From assembly GCF_009617995.1 (NCBI RefSeq), contig NZ_CP044129.1, forward strand, positions 3,038,001 through 3,102,000: a stretch of 64,000 bases of DNA, written 5' to 3'. Below are positions 43,837 to 51,861 of this stretch, piece by piece. Below the pieces are notes generated by a model. That model saw only the letters and a list, made by a program, of their open reading frames with translations. It was not told where the DNA came from and did no database searches. Origin of the DNA: Halomicrobium sp. LC1Hm. Lineage in GTDB: Archaea > Halobacteriota > Halobacteria > Halobacteriales > Haloarculaceae. Each line of letters opens with the position of its first letter. Within the stretch, counting starts at the first letter, position 1. The translations under genes were made by a program, and so were the position numbers.

Positions 43837-44727
43837 ATGCCCACGCACCTGCTCGACGTCGACGACCTGACGACCGACGAACTGACGACCGTGCTCGACC
43901 GCGCGGCCGAGATCAAAGCCGACGGCGCGCCCGACCTCCTGGACGGGCACACCCTCGGGATGCTCTTCGAGAAGCCCTCGACCCGAACCCGGATCTCCTT
44001 CGAGACCGGGATGACCGACCTCGGTGGCCACGCGATCTTCCTCGGCCCCGAGGACATCCAGCTGGGCCACGGCGAGCCGATCAAAGACACCGCACGCGCC
44101 GTCTCGCGGTACGTCGACTTCCTGATGGCCCGGATGTTCGACCACGGCGACGTAGAGGAGCTGGCCGAGTACGCCAGCGTCCCCGTCGTCAACGGGCTGA
44201 CCGACGACGCCCATCCCTGCCAGACGCTCGCGGACCTGCTGACGATCCGCGAGCGGTTCGGCAGCTTCGAGGACGCCGCCGTGGCGTGGGTCGGCGACGG
44301 CAACAACGTCTGTCAGTCGTTCGTGCTGGGTGCGGCGATGACGGATCTCGACCTGACGGTCGCGACCCCCGAGGGGTACGGCGTCGACGAGAGCGTGCTG
44401 GACCGCGCCGCCGAGCTCGGGAGCGTGCCCGCGACGACGACCGACCCCGAAGCCGCGATGGCCGACGCCGACGTGGTCTACACCGACGTGTGGGTCAGCA
44501 TGGGCCAGGAGGACGAACGCGACGAGAAGCTCCGGGCCTTCGAGGGCTTCCAGATCACGCCCGACGTGCTTGGCGACCGGAGCCTGATGCACTGCCTGCC
44601 CGCCCACCGCGGCGAGGAGGTCACCGACGCCGCCATCGAGAGCGACAACGCCATCGTCTGGGACCAGGCCGAGAACCGCCTGCACGCTCAAAACGGGCTG
44701 CTGGCGTGGCTGGCCGAACAGGACTGA
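43837..44727 (+). CDS. argF: ornithine carbamoyltransferase
   Basis: Joins ornithine and carbamoyl phosphate to make citrulline, the substrate of ArgG. It has 296 residues with the carbamoyl-phosphate motif FEKPSTRTRISFE (STRTR near 48-52), DAHPCQTLADLLTI and the ornithine-binding MHCLPAHRG near 251-259. This closes the pathway encoded by the cluster from glutamate to arginine. The only outside requirement is carbamoyl phosphate. The next gene, on the opposite strand, is unrelated. Confidence 0.97.
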   Translation: MPTHLLDVDDLTTDELTTVLDRAAEIKADGAPDLLDGHTLGMLFEKPSTRTRISFETGMTDLGGHAIFLGPEDIQLGHGEPIKDTARAVSRYVDFLMARMFDHGDVEELAEYASVPVVNGLTDDAHPCQTLADLLTIRERFGSFEDAAVAWVGDGNNVCQSFVLGAAMTDLDLTVATPEGYGVDESVLDRAAELGSVPATTTDPEAAMADADVVYTDVWVSMGQEDERDEKLRAFEGFQITPDVLGDRSLMHCLPAHRGEEVTDAAIESDNAIVWDQAENRLHAQNGLLAWLAEQD

Positions 44728-44773
44728 CGGCGACGAACGGGGCGAGTCTCGCCCCCACTCGACACGTCGATCG

Positions 44774-44950
44774 TCAGCGTCGGTCGGCTTCGAGCTGTCG
44801 GAGACGGCTGGAAACGACACCGTATAGCCCGGCAACGAGCCCGAAGAACAGGATCGCGAACCAGACGGACGAGATGTCGCCGTCACTGGCCAGAAACAGG
44901 AACCCACCGAACACCTCGATCAGCAGTGCAGCGCCGACGATGTTGTCCAT
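44774..44950 (-). CDS. small two-helix membrane protein
   Basis: A 58-residue protein with two hydrophobic stretches (DNIVGAALLIEVFGGFLFLA and SVWFAILFFGLVAGLYGVV) joined by an acidic turn and followed by a charged end. I do not recognise a family. The ATG at 44950 is chosen because it starts directly at the first helix. The open frame continues upstream through a Gly/Arg/Pro-rich stretch that overlaps a direct repeat and is probably untranslated. It converges on argF, 46 bases from its stop. Confidence 0.65.
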   Translation of the reverse strand: MDNIVGAALLIEVFGGFLFLASDGDISSVWFAILFFGLVAGLYGVVSSRLRQLEADRR

Positions 44951-45005
44951 GCCGGCCCGAGGACCGGAGAACCCAATAGCGTTGTGTACAGTCGATCGCA
45001 GTCCA

Positions 45006-45139
45006 GCGGTCTCCAGTCGAAACGGTGCCCTTTGTGGTCCCCGTGAGTATGTTTGGCATCGGGTCGCCGTGGCCGACCCGTCGGATCGACAAGCAGGTGG
45101 CGTCCCGTCCGGCGGTCTCCACCCGAAACGGTACCCTTT
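45006..45139. repeat. 28-nt direct repeat pair between divergent genes
   Basis: GCGGTCTCCAnnCGAAACGGTnCCCTTT at 45006-45033 and 45112-45139, with three differences. It lies in the shared upstream region of the small membrane protein (minus) and the fructosamine-kinase-like gene (plus). Each copy may be part of one promoter, or the pair may be a binding site. Confidence 0.65.
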
Positions 45140-45196
45140 CGTCACCGGCGGCGAGCAACAGCAACGTTTTCCGTCGCGCCAGGGCTACGGTCGACG

Positions 45197-46048
45197 ATGA
45201 CCTCGGCACCCACGGCGGCGGTCGAAGCGACACTCGGCGGGTCCGTAGAGACGGTCGAGCGCCTGGACGGCGGGATGGTCGGGGACGTGTTTCGCGTCGA
45301 ACTCGCCGACGGGCGTGTCACGGTCGCGAAGACCGGCGAGCACGACCTCTCGACGGAGGGGCGGATGCTGTCGTCCCTCGCTGCTGAGTCGGACCTGCCG
45401 GTGCCCGAGGTGTACCACAGCGACGCCGACCTGCTCTGCATCGAGTACGTCGAGGGCGAGTCGACGATCACCCCGGCAGTCGAACGCGACGCGGCGAGGC
45501 AACTGGCCGATCTGCACCGCGTCGAGGGGCGGGCCTTCGGCTTCCCGTTCGACACGCTCACCGGGCCGGTCCCCCAGCCGAACCCGTGGACCGAGCGCTG
45601 GATTCCGTTCTACCGCGACCAGCGGGTGCAGTCGATCTGTGACCGGGCCAGTCGGGCGGGAACGCTGCCGGACGAACTCGCGACCCGCGTCGAGCGGGCG
45701 TGTGCCGACTTCGAGTCGCTGCTGACCGAGCCCGAGGCCCCCGCGCTGTTGCACGGCGACGCGTGGCGGACGAACCTCCTGACCGACGGCCAGCGAGTGA
45801 CAGCGTTTCTCGACCCCGCCTGTTACTACGGCCACCCGGAGATCGAACTGGCCTACGTCGACTGGACGGAGACGTTCGGCGACGCCTTCTTCGAGCGCTA
45901 CCGGCGCGAACGCGGCGTCGGGCTGGCCGGCTTCTTCGACCGCCGCCGGTTCGTCTACCGACTGTATCCGTTGCTCGTCCACGTCCACCTGTTCGGCGGC
46001 CAGTACCGCGCGGAACTCGCGGAGACGCTGGCCCGCCTCGGCTACTGA
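45197..46048 (+). CDS. fructosamine-3-kinase-like protein
   Basis: A 283-residue kinase of the fructosamine kinase / aminoglycoside phosphotransferase group. Such enzymes phosphorylate sugar adducts on lysine so that they fall off, repairing glycated proteins. The catalytic LLHGDAWRTNLL and the metal-binding FLDPACYYGHPEIELAYVD are both present, and the latter favours fructosamine kinase over antibiotic kinases. The N-lobe begins VERLDGGMVGDVFRVEL with an ATP-binding lysine in VTVAKTGEHD. The ATG at 45197 starts the N-lobe. The stop TGA shares its last base with an 80-nt repeat element. Confidence 0.88.
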   Translation: MTSAPTAAVEATLGGSVETVERLDGGMVGDVFRVELADGRVTVAKTGEHDLSTEGRMLSSLAAESDLPVPEVYHSDADLLCIEYVEGESTITPAVERDAARQLADLHRVEGRAFGFPFDTLTGPVPQPNPWTERWIPFYRDQRVQSICDRASRAGTLPDELATRVERACADFESLLTEPEAPALLHGDAWRTNLLTDGQRVTAFLDPACYYGHPEIELAYVDWTETFGDAFFERYRRERGVGLAGFFDRRRFVYRLYPLLVHVHLFGGQYRAELAETLARLGY

Positions 46049-46127
46049 TACTGCCGGCCGTCACTGTTGCAAGATATGTGCGACCACGGGGTCGCAACAT
46101 CCGTTACAGACGGACAGCCGGCAGTAT
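46048..46127. repeat. 80-nt inverted-repeat element, copy B
   Basis: Begins ATACTGCCGGCCGTC and ends GACGGACAGCCGGCAGTAT, with an inner stem GCGACC/GGGTCGC. It starts on the last base of the kinase stop codon. Confidence 0.9.
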
Positions 46128-46207
46128 GAACGATCGGCGAGAGCGTCGAGAGAGTGGCCATCGCGTGACGGGAACGCTCAAGACGGTGCCGGGAGAAGGA
46201 CTCGACG

Positions 46208-46444
46208 ATGAGCGAGCCACGGACCGTCTCGGCCGGCGAGCTGGCGGTCGAGGAGCTGCTCGACCGGCTGGAAGCCGGTGAACGCGTCGTCGTCCGCACG
46301 GAGTTCCTCGGTTCGGAACACGAGGTGACGCTGCGCTACGACGGCTCGACGTTCTACTGTGACACGCCCACGCGACTCCACCGCCACGAGAGCCGCGAGG
46401 CGATGCGGACCTGTCTGGAGAATCAGGGGTACGCGAGCCAGTGA
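46208..46444 (+). CDS. small conserved haloarchaeal protein
   Basis: A 78-residue protein that reads MSEPRTVSAGELAVEELLDR and continues with a beta-rich core (VVVRTEFLGSEHEVTLRYDG) and an end containing His, Arg and Cys (TRLHRHESREAMRTCLENQGY). Small single-domain proteins of this type are common in haloarchaea. I do not recognise a function. The regulator encoded 48 bases downstream has its own TATA box, so co-transcription is not certain. Confidence 0.75.
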   Translation: MSEPRTVSAGELAVEELLDRLEAGERVVVRTEFLGSEHEVTLRYDGSTFYCDTPTRLHRHESREAMRTCLENQGYASQ

Positions 46445-46492
46445 GTTGTCGGTAACGCGGCAATTTATCCGCGATGGCCGGCAACGTCGGGT

Positions 46493-46864
46493 ATGGCCGC
46501 CGACCCCTCGCCCAACCGGTTCAGAGAACTGCTCCTCGACGACGAACCGTCCCTCGACGAGGTGATGGCCTGCGTCTTCGGCATCCAGGCCCACGAGGTC
46601 CGCACCTACGAGACGCTGCTCGACTACCCCGAGAGCACCGTCGAGGAGCTGGCCGACCAGCTCGACCGCGACCGCTCGAACGTGAACCGCTCGCTGTCGA
46701 CGCTGCGCGAGAAGGGGCTGGCCTCCCGTCGCCGCCGACTGCTGGACAGCGGCGGCCACGTCTACCAGTACACGCCCACACCCCGCGAGGAGGCCGCCGA
46801 GCTGATGCACGAGACCCTGGAGGAGTGGGCCGACTACGTCCACGATCGGATCGAGGAGTTCTAG
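46493..46864 (+). CDS. winged HTH transcriptional regulator (TrmB/MarR-like)
   Basis: A 123-residue protein with a central winged helix (about 35-100): TYETLLDYPESTVEELADQL, then the recognition helix DRSNVNRSLSTLREKGL and a wing rich in arginine (ASRRRRLLDSG). The short C-terminal helix may mediate dimers. There is no ligand domain. TTTATC near 46464-46470 lies about 27 nt before the ATG, so the mRNA is probably leaderless. Target genes cannot be told. Confidence 0.85.
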   Translation: MAADPSPNRFRELLLDDEPSLDEVMACVFGIQAHEVRTYETLLDYPESTVEELADQLDRDRSNVNRSLSTLREKGLASRRRRLLDSGGHVYQYTPTPREEAAELMHETLEEWADYVHDRIEEF

Positions 46865-46882
46865 CGAGTAGCGAGGGGCGTC

Positions 46883-47026
46883 GCGAGCGAAGCGAGCGAC
46901 GGCCCTCGGCAACGCGAGCGGGAGCGCAAGCGACACGCGAGCGACGGTGATCCTCGATCCGGCGAGCGAAGCGAGCGACGGCCCTCGACAACGCGAGCGG
47001 GAGCGCAAGCGACACGCGAGCGGCGG
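46883..47026. repeat. tandem 65-nt repeat, two copies
   Basis: Units at 46883-46947 and 46962-47026, separated by 14 bases and differing at about two positions. Each is built from GCGAGCG/AAGCGAGCG-like motifs that can fold on themselves. It lies in the gap between the wHTH gene and thrC. Confidence 0.75.
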
Positions 47027-47113
47027 GGCATGAGTATCGAGAGCAGCGGGGCCCTCCGAACGACGAACCGACAACCGCCCCACTTTTGCCGATAGGGGAC
47101 TTCGCCCCCGACA

Positions 47114-48493
47114 ATGGCCGATCTACAGCTGACCGACGAGACGCCGGGGGTCGCCGACGACGGCGTCTGGCTGACGTGCATCGAGTGTGGGGAGACGTTC
47201 GCGCCGTTCGCAGCGGTCCGGTACACCTGCGACGAGTGTGACGGACTGCTGGAAGTTCGCTACGAGGACCTGCCGACGTTCGACCACTTCGACGGCGAGG
47301 GCGTCTGGCGCTACAGCGACGCACTGCCGTTCGAGGAGGGCGTGACGCTGCCGGAGGGACACACGCCGCTGCACCGGGTGCCTCGCCTGGAAGACGAGGT
47401 CGGTGTCGACGCCCTGCGGATCAAACACGAGGGGATGAACCCAACCGGATCGTTCAAGGACCGGGGCATGACTGTCGGCGTCCGCGTCGCACAGGAGGTC
47501 GGCGTCGACCGACTCGCCTGTGCCTCAACGGGTAACACCTCCGCGGCGCTCGCGGCCTACGGCGCTCGCGCGGACCTAGAGACGCTCGTCCTCCTGCCGG
47601 CCGGGAAGGTCGCCGCCGGGAAGGTCGCACAGGCCTCGCTCCACGGCGCACGGATCCTCGAAGTCGACGGCAACTTCGACAGCTGTCTGGACATCGTCCA
47701 GGAACTCGCGGGCCGTGGCGAGGCGTACCTCCTGAACTCGCTGAACCCCTTCCGCCTGGAAGGCCAGAAGACCATCGGCCTGGAGATCATGGAGCAGTTT
47801 GCCGCCGACTACGACGACTACCCCGACCGGATCGTGCTGCCGGTGGGCAACGCCGGCAACACCGCGGCGCTGTACAAGTGCTTCCGCGAACTCGTCGAGG
47901 CCGGCGCGATCGAGGAGTCGGACGTGCCGAAGATCACCGGCGTCCAGGCCGAAGGGTCCGCGCCGATGGTCGAGGCCATCGAAGAAGGCAACGACGAAGT
48001 CCGACGCTGGGACGAGGTCGAGACCATCGCGACGGCCATCCGCATCGGCAATCCCGTCAACGCGCCCAAGGCGCTGCCGGGCATCCGCGAGACCGGCGGG
48101 ACCGCCGTCGCGGTCAGCGACGAGGAGATCACCGACGCCCAGCGCTCGCTGGCCGGCGAGGGCGTCGGCGTCGAGCCGGCCTCCGCGGCCAGCGTCGCCG
48201 GCCTCCGGAAGCTCCGAGCCCAGGGCGAGATCGGCAGCGACGAGCAGGTCGTCTGCCTGACGACCGGCCACCTGCTGAAAGATCCAGACGCCGCCGCGGA
48301 GGCAGGGGCCGACCCCGAGCCGGTGCCCAACGACACCGACGCGATCCTGGAGCACATCGACGAGGGGTCGTCGGTCGCACAGACGGTTCGACAGCAGGTG
48401 TCGAAAGCCGCCGACTCGCCGCTGGTCCCGGCGCTGGTCGCCGGTGGGCTCGGCGTCGCGTATCTCTACCGCAAGCTCCGATCGGGGGAGTGA
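47114..48493 (+). CDS. thrC: threonine synthase
   Basis: PLP enzyme that makes threonine from O-phosphohomoserine. It has 459 residues. An N-terminal zinc-ribbon-like part has CIECG and CDECDG. The PLP lysine lies in NPTGSFKDRGM near residue 114, with ASTGNTSAALAAYGA and the glycine-rich VGNAGNTAALYK loop. The last 30 residues are unusual: after the catalytic domain comes a hydrophobic stretch VPALVAGGLGVAYLYRKL that could anchor the enzyme to the membrane. Its substrate arises from the aspartate pathway that begins with the kinase at 17604. Confidence 0.95.
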   Translation: MADLQLTDETPGVADDGVWLTCIECGETFAPFAAVRYTCDECDGLLEVRYEDLPTFDHFDGEGVWRYSDALPFEEGVTLPEGHTPLHRVPRLEDEVGVDALRIKHEGMNPTGSFKDRGMTVGVRVAQEVGVDRLACASTGNTSAALAAYGARADLETLVLLPAGKVAAGKVAQASLHGARILEVDGNFDSCLDIVQELAGRGEAYLLNSLNPFRLEGQKTIGLEIMEQFAADYDDYPDRIVLPVGNAGNTAALYKCFRELVEAGAIEESDVPKITGVQAEGSAPMVEAIEEGNDEVRRWDEVETIATAIRIGNPVNAPKALPGIRETGGTAVAVSDEEITDAQRSLAGEGVGVEPASAASVAGLRKLRAQGEIGSDEQVVCLTTGHLLKDPDAAAEAGADPEPVPNDTDAILEHIDEGSSVAQTVRQQVSKAADSPLVPALVAGGLGVAYLYRKLRSGE

Positions 48494-48595
48494 CCGGCCA
48501 GCGGGCGGTGCTGATCTGACACTGACCGCCGGAGCACACGGTGGCTGACGCTCGTCCGACGGGGATTTTTCGGTGTGGGTGTGATACACACGGCC

Positions 48596-48835
48596 ATGGC
48601 ATCGGATCCGACTCCCGGCGGTGGCTCTCCGGTCGCGGTCGAGCGACCCCGGAGCAAGATGGTTCGCTACGCGATCGAACGACAGGCTCTCCGTGACCGC
48701 ATCGACCAGCTGGAGCGGGAACTCGCACACGAACGGAGACAGCGTCAACAGATCGTCGAACAGTACGAGCGACTGCTACGCGAGAAAGAGGCGGCGATCG
48801 AATCGGAGGCGGGGCTGCTCGACGGGCTGTTCTAG
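48596..48835 (+). CDS. small coiled-coil protein
   Basis: A 79-residue protein. After a disordered start (ASDPTPGGGSPVAVERPRSK) it is one long charged helix (about 28-72, DRIDQLERELAHERRQRQQI) with heptad leucines and a short hydrophobic end (LLDGLF). Function unknown. Its stop (TAG) shares CTAG with the stop of the convergent serA gene, a four-base overlap. The ATG at 48596 is favoured over an upstream GTG/ATG. Confidence 0.75.
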   Translation: MASDPTPGGGSPVAVERPRSKMVRYAIERQALRDRIDQLERELAHERRQRQQIVEQYERLLREKEAAIESEAGLLDGLF

Positions 48836-50421
48836 TCGCCGTTGTCCAGCGAGATGTACTTGGTCTCGATGATCCGATCGTCGCCGTTGAGTCGGTCGAG
48901 CACGTCGCTCGTCGGCGGTTCGTCGAGGTTGTACACCGACAGGGCTTCGCCGCCGATGACTTCGCGGCCGTTGAACATCCCGGCGATGTTGATGTCGGCC
49001 TCGCCCAGCACGGTCCCGATGAAGCCGATCGTCCCCGGTTCGTCGCGGTTGCGAGCGACCAGCATGTGACCGTGGGGGACGGCGTCGACGCGGTGGTCGT
49101 CGATCCGGACGATGCGGGGGTCTTCGCCGGCAAACTGGGTCCCACAGACGCTGACGCTGTCCTCGCCGTCGCCGACGGTCACCGTCACGAGGCTCTGGAA
49201 GTCCTCGGACTGGCGGGTCTTGGACTCGGTCACGTCGATACCGCGGTTCTCCGCGATCTGGGGGGCGTTGACCGCGTTGACCTGGAGCTCCGACGGTGCG
49301 AACACGCCTTTCAGCGCGCTGGCGGTGACCAGTTCGACGTCCTGGTCTGCGATGTCACCGGCGTAGGTGACTTCGACGCTGCCCATCTGTCCGTCGAACA
49401 GCTGGACGGCGATCTTGCCGGCCGTGTCGGCCAGTTCGATGTAGGGGCGGATCTGCGGGAAGATGCTCTCGTCGATCGACGGCGCGTTCAGCGCGTTGAT
49501 CACCGGCTCGTCGTTGAACGCGGCGACGATCTGATCGGCCGTCGAGGTGGCGACGTTCTCCTGTGCGGCCTCGGTGGAGGCCCCGAGGTGGGGCGTGACG
49601 ATGATGTCTTCGACATCCAGCAGCGGACTGTCGGCTGGCAGCGGCTCCTCGGCGAACACGTCGACGGCGGCCCCCTTGAGGATGCCGTCCTCGACGGCCT
49701 CGGCCAGCGCCGGCTCGTCGATGATCCCGCCGCGGGCGCAGTTGACGACGTAGCCGTCTTCCAGTTGTGCGAGCTCTTCCTCGCCGATCATGTTCTCGGT
49801 CTCGGGGGTCAGCGGCGTGTGGACCGTGAGGAAGTCGGCGGCGGCGAGACACTCGTCGAGGTCGTCGACAAGTTCCGCGCCGAACTGGTCGGCTCGCTCC
49901 TGGCTGATGTAGGGATCGAAGGTGACGATATCCATCCCGAGACTGCCCAGGCGCTTGGCGACCTCCTGGCCGACGCGGCCGAAGCCGACGACGCCCAGGG
50001 TCTTGTGGTTGACCTCGGTGCCGAGGTAGTCGCCTTTCGCCCACTCGCCGCCGGTGAGCCGTTCGTGGGCCTGTGGGATCGAACGCGCCGTCGCGAAGGC
50101 CATCGCCACGGAGTGTTCGGCCGCCGCCCGGACGTTGCCTTCCGGGGCGTTGGCGACGATGACGCCGTGTTCGGTCGCGGCGTCGATGTCGATGTTGTCG
50201 ACGCCGATACCGGCCCGGCCGACGATGACCAGATCCGGTGCCGCCGACAGCACCTCGTCGGTCACTTCGGTGCCGGATCGGACGATCAGTGCGTTGGCGT
50301 CGGCGACGGCGTCGAGGAGCGCGTCGCCCTCGACGTCGTAGGCCGTCTCGACTTCGTGACCCGCCTCGCGGAGCCGTTCGAGACCCGCATCTGCGATGGG
50401 GTCTGTCACGAGTACCTTCAT
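48832..50421 (-). CDS. serA: D-3-phosphoglycerate dehydrogenase
   Basis: First enzyme of serine synthesis from 3-phosphoglycerate. The 529 residues form the long type. A 2-hydroxyacid dehydrogenase core comes first, with NAD site GVVGFGRVGQEVAKRL near 145, the catalytic VNCARGGIIDEPAL and HLGASTEAAQENV. A middle ASB domain (about 320-445) and a C-terminal ACT domain (about 450-529, GTIGFIGTVLGEADINIAGM) follow, so feedback by serine is likely. The ATG at 50421 (MKVLVTDPIAD) fits the family; upstream codons run into repeat-like DNA. Confidence 0.96.
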   Translation of the reverse strand: MKVLVTDPIADAGLERLREAGHEVETAYDVEGDALLDAVADANALIVRSGTEVTDEVLSAAPDLVIVGRAGIGVDNIDIDAATEHGVIVANAPEGNVRAAAEHSVAMAFATARSIPQAHERLTGGEWAKGDYLGTEVNHKTLGVVGFGRVGQEVAKRLGSLGMDIVTFDPYISQERADQFGAELVDDLDECLAAADFLTVHTPLTPETENMIGEEELAQLEDGYVVNCARGGIIDEPALAEAVEDGILKGAAVDVFAEEPLPADSPLLDVEDIIVTPHLGASTEAAQENVATSTADQIVAAFNDEPVINALNAPSIDESIFPQIRPYIELADTAGKIAVQLFDGQMGSVEVTYAGDIADQDVELVTASALKGVFAPSELQVNAVNAPQIAENRGIDVTESKTRQSEDFQSLVTVTVGDGEDSVSVCGTQFAGEDPRIVRIDDHRVDAVPHGHMLVARNRDEPGTIGFIGTVLGEADINIAGMFNGREVIGGEALSVYNLDEPPTSDVLDRLNGDDRIIETKYISLDNGD

Positions 50422-50601
50422 ACCTGCTCGATTCGCGCCGTCGGGGATAACGTTTGTTTTCTCACTGCGACGCGGATGACACAATAGACACACCACCGTC
50501 TCTCCCTCGAATCCGCTCGCTACGCTCGCGGACTACTCGCACGAAAAGAGGGACTACCGAACGAAGCGAGGGAAAACCGTCGACACCGCGAACTGCGTCG
50601 T

Positions 50602-50769
50602 CTACCGCCAGGCAGGCAGCGAGGCGGCGTCGTCGAGGTCGAGCGTGAGGTAGGCGTCGTCGGTCGTTACGTCCGCGATGATGTACGTGTCCGTCTGGCC
50701 GTGTTCGACGGAACCCATGACTTCTGCGTCCGCTGCCACCTCCGCTTTGGCGACCGTGTCCGGCTCCAT
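50602..50769 (-). CDS. small conserved haloarchaeal protein (DUF7556-like)
   Basis: A 55-residue acidic protein, MEPDTVAKAEVAADAEVMGS, then a beta-like core TDTYIIADVTTDDAYLTLDL and end DDAASLPAWR. It resembles a small protein family found across haloarchaea. Function unknown. A TATA-like TTTATATG on the minus strand lies about 25 nt before the ATG, which supports both expression and start. Between it and serA is a stretch with a CCGCTCGCTACGCTCGCGG-type hairpin. Confidence 0.75.
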   Translation of the reverse strand: MEPDTVAKAEVAADAEVMGSVEHGQTDTYIIADVTTDDAYLTLDLDDAASLPAWR

Positions 50770-50840
50770 GCATGACAATATGTAACAACCACATATAAAC
50801 GTGCCGAAACCGACGGACGAAGCCGGGAATATAGTTAGTA

Positions 50841-50872
50841 AGCGGACAACAAAAGCGGCGATAGTGTCCGCT
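50841..50872. promoter_or_regulatory. inverted repeat between divergent genes
   Basis: AGCGGACA (50841-50848) and TGTCCGCT (50865-50872), perfect 8-base arms separated by 16 bases, in the 246-base divergent gap between the small protein and the CBS gene. A possible operator. Confidence 0.45.
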
Positions 50873-51015
50873 TCTAGACCTGGGAGGCATCGACGGTCGT
50901 GGTAAGTGGTTATATTATTGTCTCTCTGCGTGTGCGCGTCAGCGGTCGATGGGACTCGCCGTCCGGGAGAAGCCGAAGGGCAGGACTTAGTACGTGGGAC
51001 GGGACAAGGGATAGT

Positions 51016-51861
51016 ATGAACGTCGCAGACGCCATGACGCCGCGCTCGGACGTCGTCACCGTCGAGATTCCGGGCACTCGTGACGACGTGCTCGAGTACC
51101 TCCAGGAACGCTCTTTCTCCTCCGTACCGGTCATCAAGCAGACCGACGACGGCGAGACGTTCCGCGGCATCGTCTCCCGTGACGCCCTCATCAACCAGCC
51201 CGACGAGGACCAGCTCGCGCTCCTGACCGAAGAGGTTCCCACCGTCACCGCCGACACCAGTATCCAGGCGGTCGCGGCTCTGATGGTCGAAGAGCGAGCC
51301 CGCCGCATCCCCGTCGTCGACGGTCGCCTCGAAGGGATCATCACCGTCACGGACGTGATCCGCGCCATCGCCACCGGCGACGTCGACGGCGCGAGGAACG
51401 TCGACGAGCTGGCCCGCCGAGACGTGAACTGCGTCTACGCCGGGACGCCGCTGACGGTCGCCGAACGCGAACTCGACTACGCGAAGGTCCCCTACGGCGT
51501 CGTGCTGGGCGACGAGGGAGAGATGTGTGGTATGCTCACCGAGGTCGACATCATCGACGTGGCCCGCGTGGTCGAAGGCGAGGCCGAGACGGGCGAGAAC
51601 ATGGCCAGTGACGACGACGACTGGAAGTGGGAGAGCGTCAAGGCCGTCGGGAGCCGCTACATGCCCACTCGCAACGTCGAGATTCCACACGAGTCCGTCC
51701 GAGAGTTCATGACCGAAGACGTGCTGACGGTCAGCAAGCGCGAGACGGCCAGAGACGCCGCACAGCTGATGATCGACGCGGAGATCGAGCAGATCCCGCT
51801 GGTCTCGGGCGACGACCTCGTCGGTATCGTCCGCGACATGGATCTGCTGGAGGGCCTATGA
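51016..51861 (+). CDS. four-CBS-domain protein
   Basis: A 281-residue protein made of two CBS pairs: MTPRSDVVTVEIPGTRDDVL and VPTVTADTSIQAVAALMVEE, then DVNCVYAGTPLTVAERELDY and MTEDVLTVSKRETARDAAQL. CBS pairs bind adenosyl compounds such as AMP, ATP or SAM and act as energy sensors. There is no catalytic domain. The stop overlaps the start of glyS (ATGA), so the two are translationally coupled, a pairing that may reflect regulation of translation, though that is only inferred. The ATG at 51016 lies directly at the first motif. Confidence 0.9.
   Translation: MNVADAMTPRSDVVTVEIPGTRDDVLEYLQERSFSSVPVIKQTDDGETFRGIVSRDALINQPDEDQLALLTEEVPTVTADTSIQAVAALMVEERARRIPVVDGRLEGIITVTDVIRAIATGDVDGARNVDELARRDVNCVYAGTPLTVAERELDYAKVPYGVVLGDEGEMCGMLTEVDIIDVARVVEGEAETGENMASDDDDWKWESVKAVGSRYMPTRNVEIPHESVREFMTEDVLTVSKRETARDAAQLMIDAEIEQIPLVSGDDLVGIVRDMDLLEGL

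Noticed and set aside
46883-47026. CRISPR-like array
   Set aside because: Only two units, unit length 65 with a 14-base gap, no spacer pattern and no cas genes.
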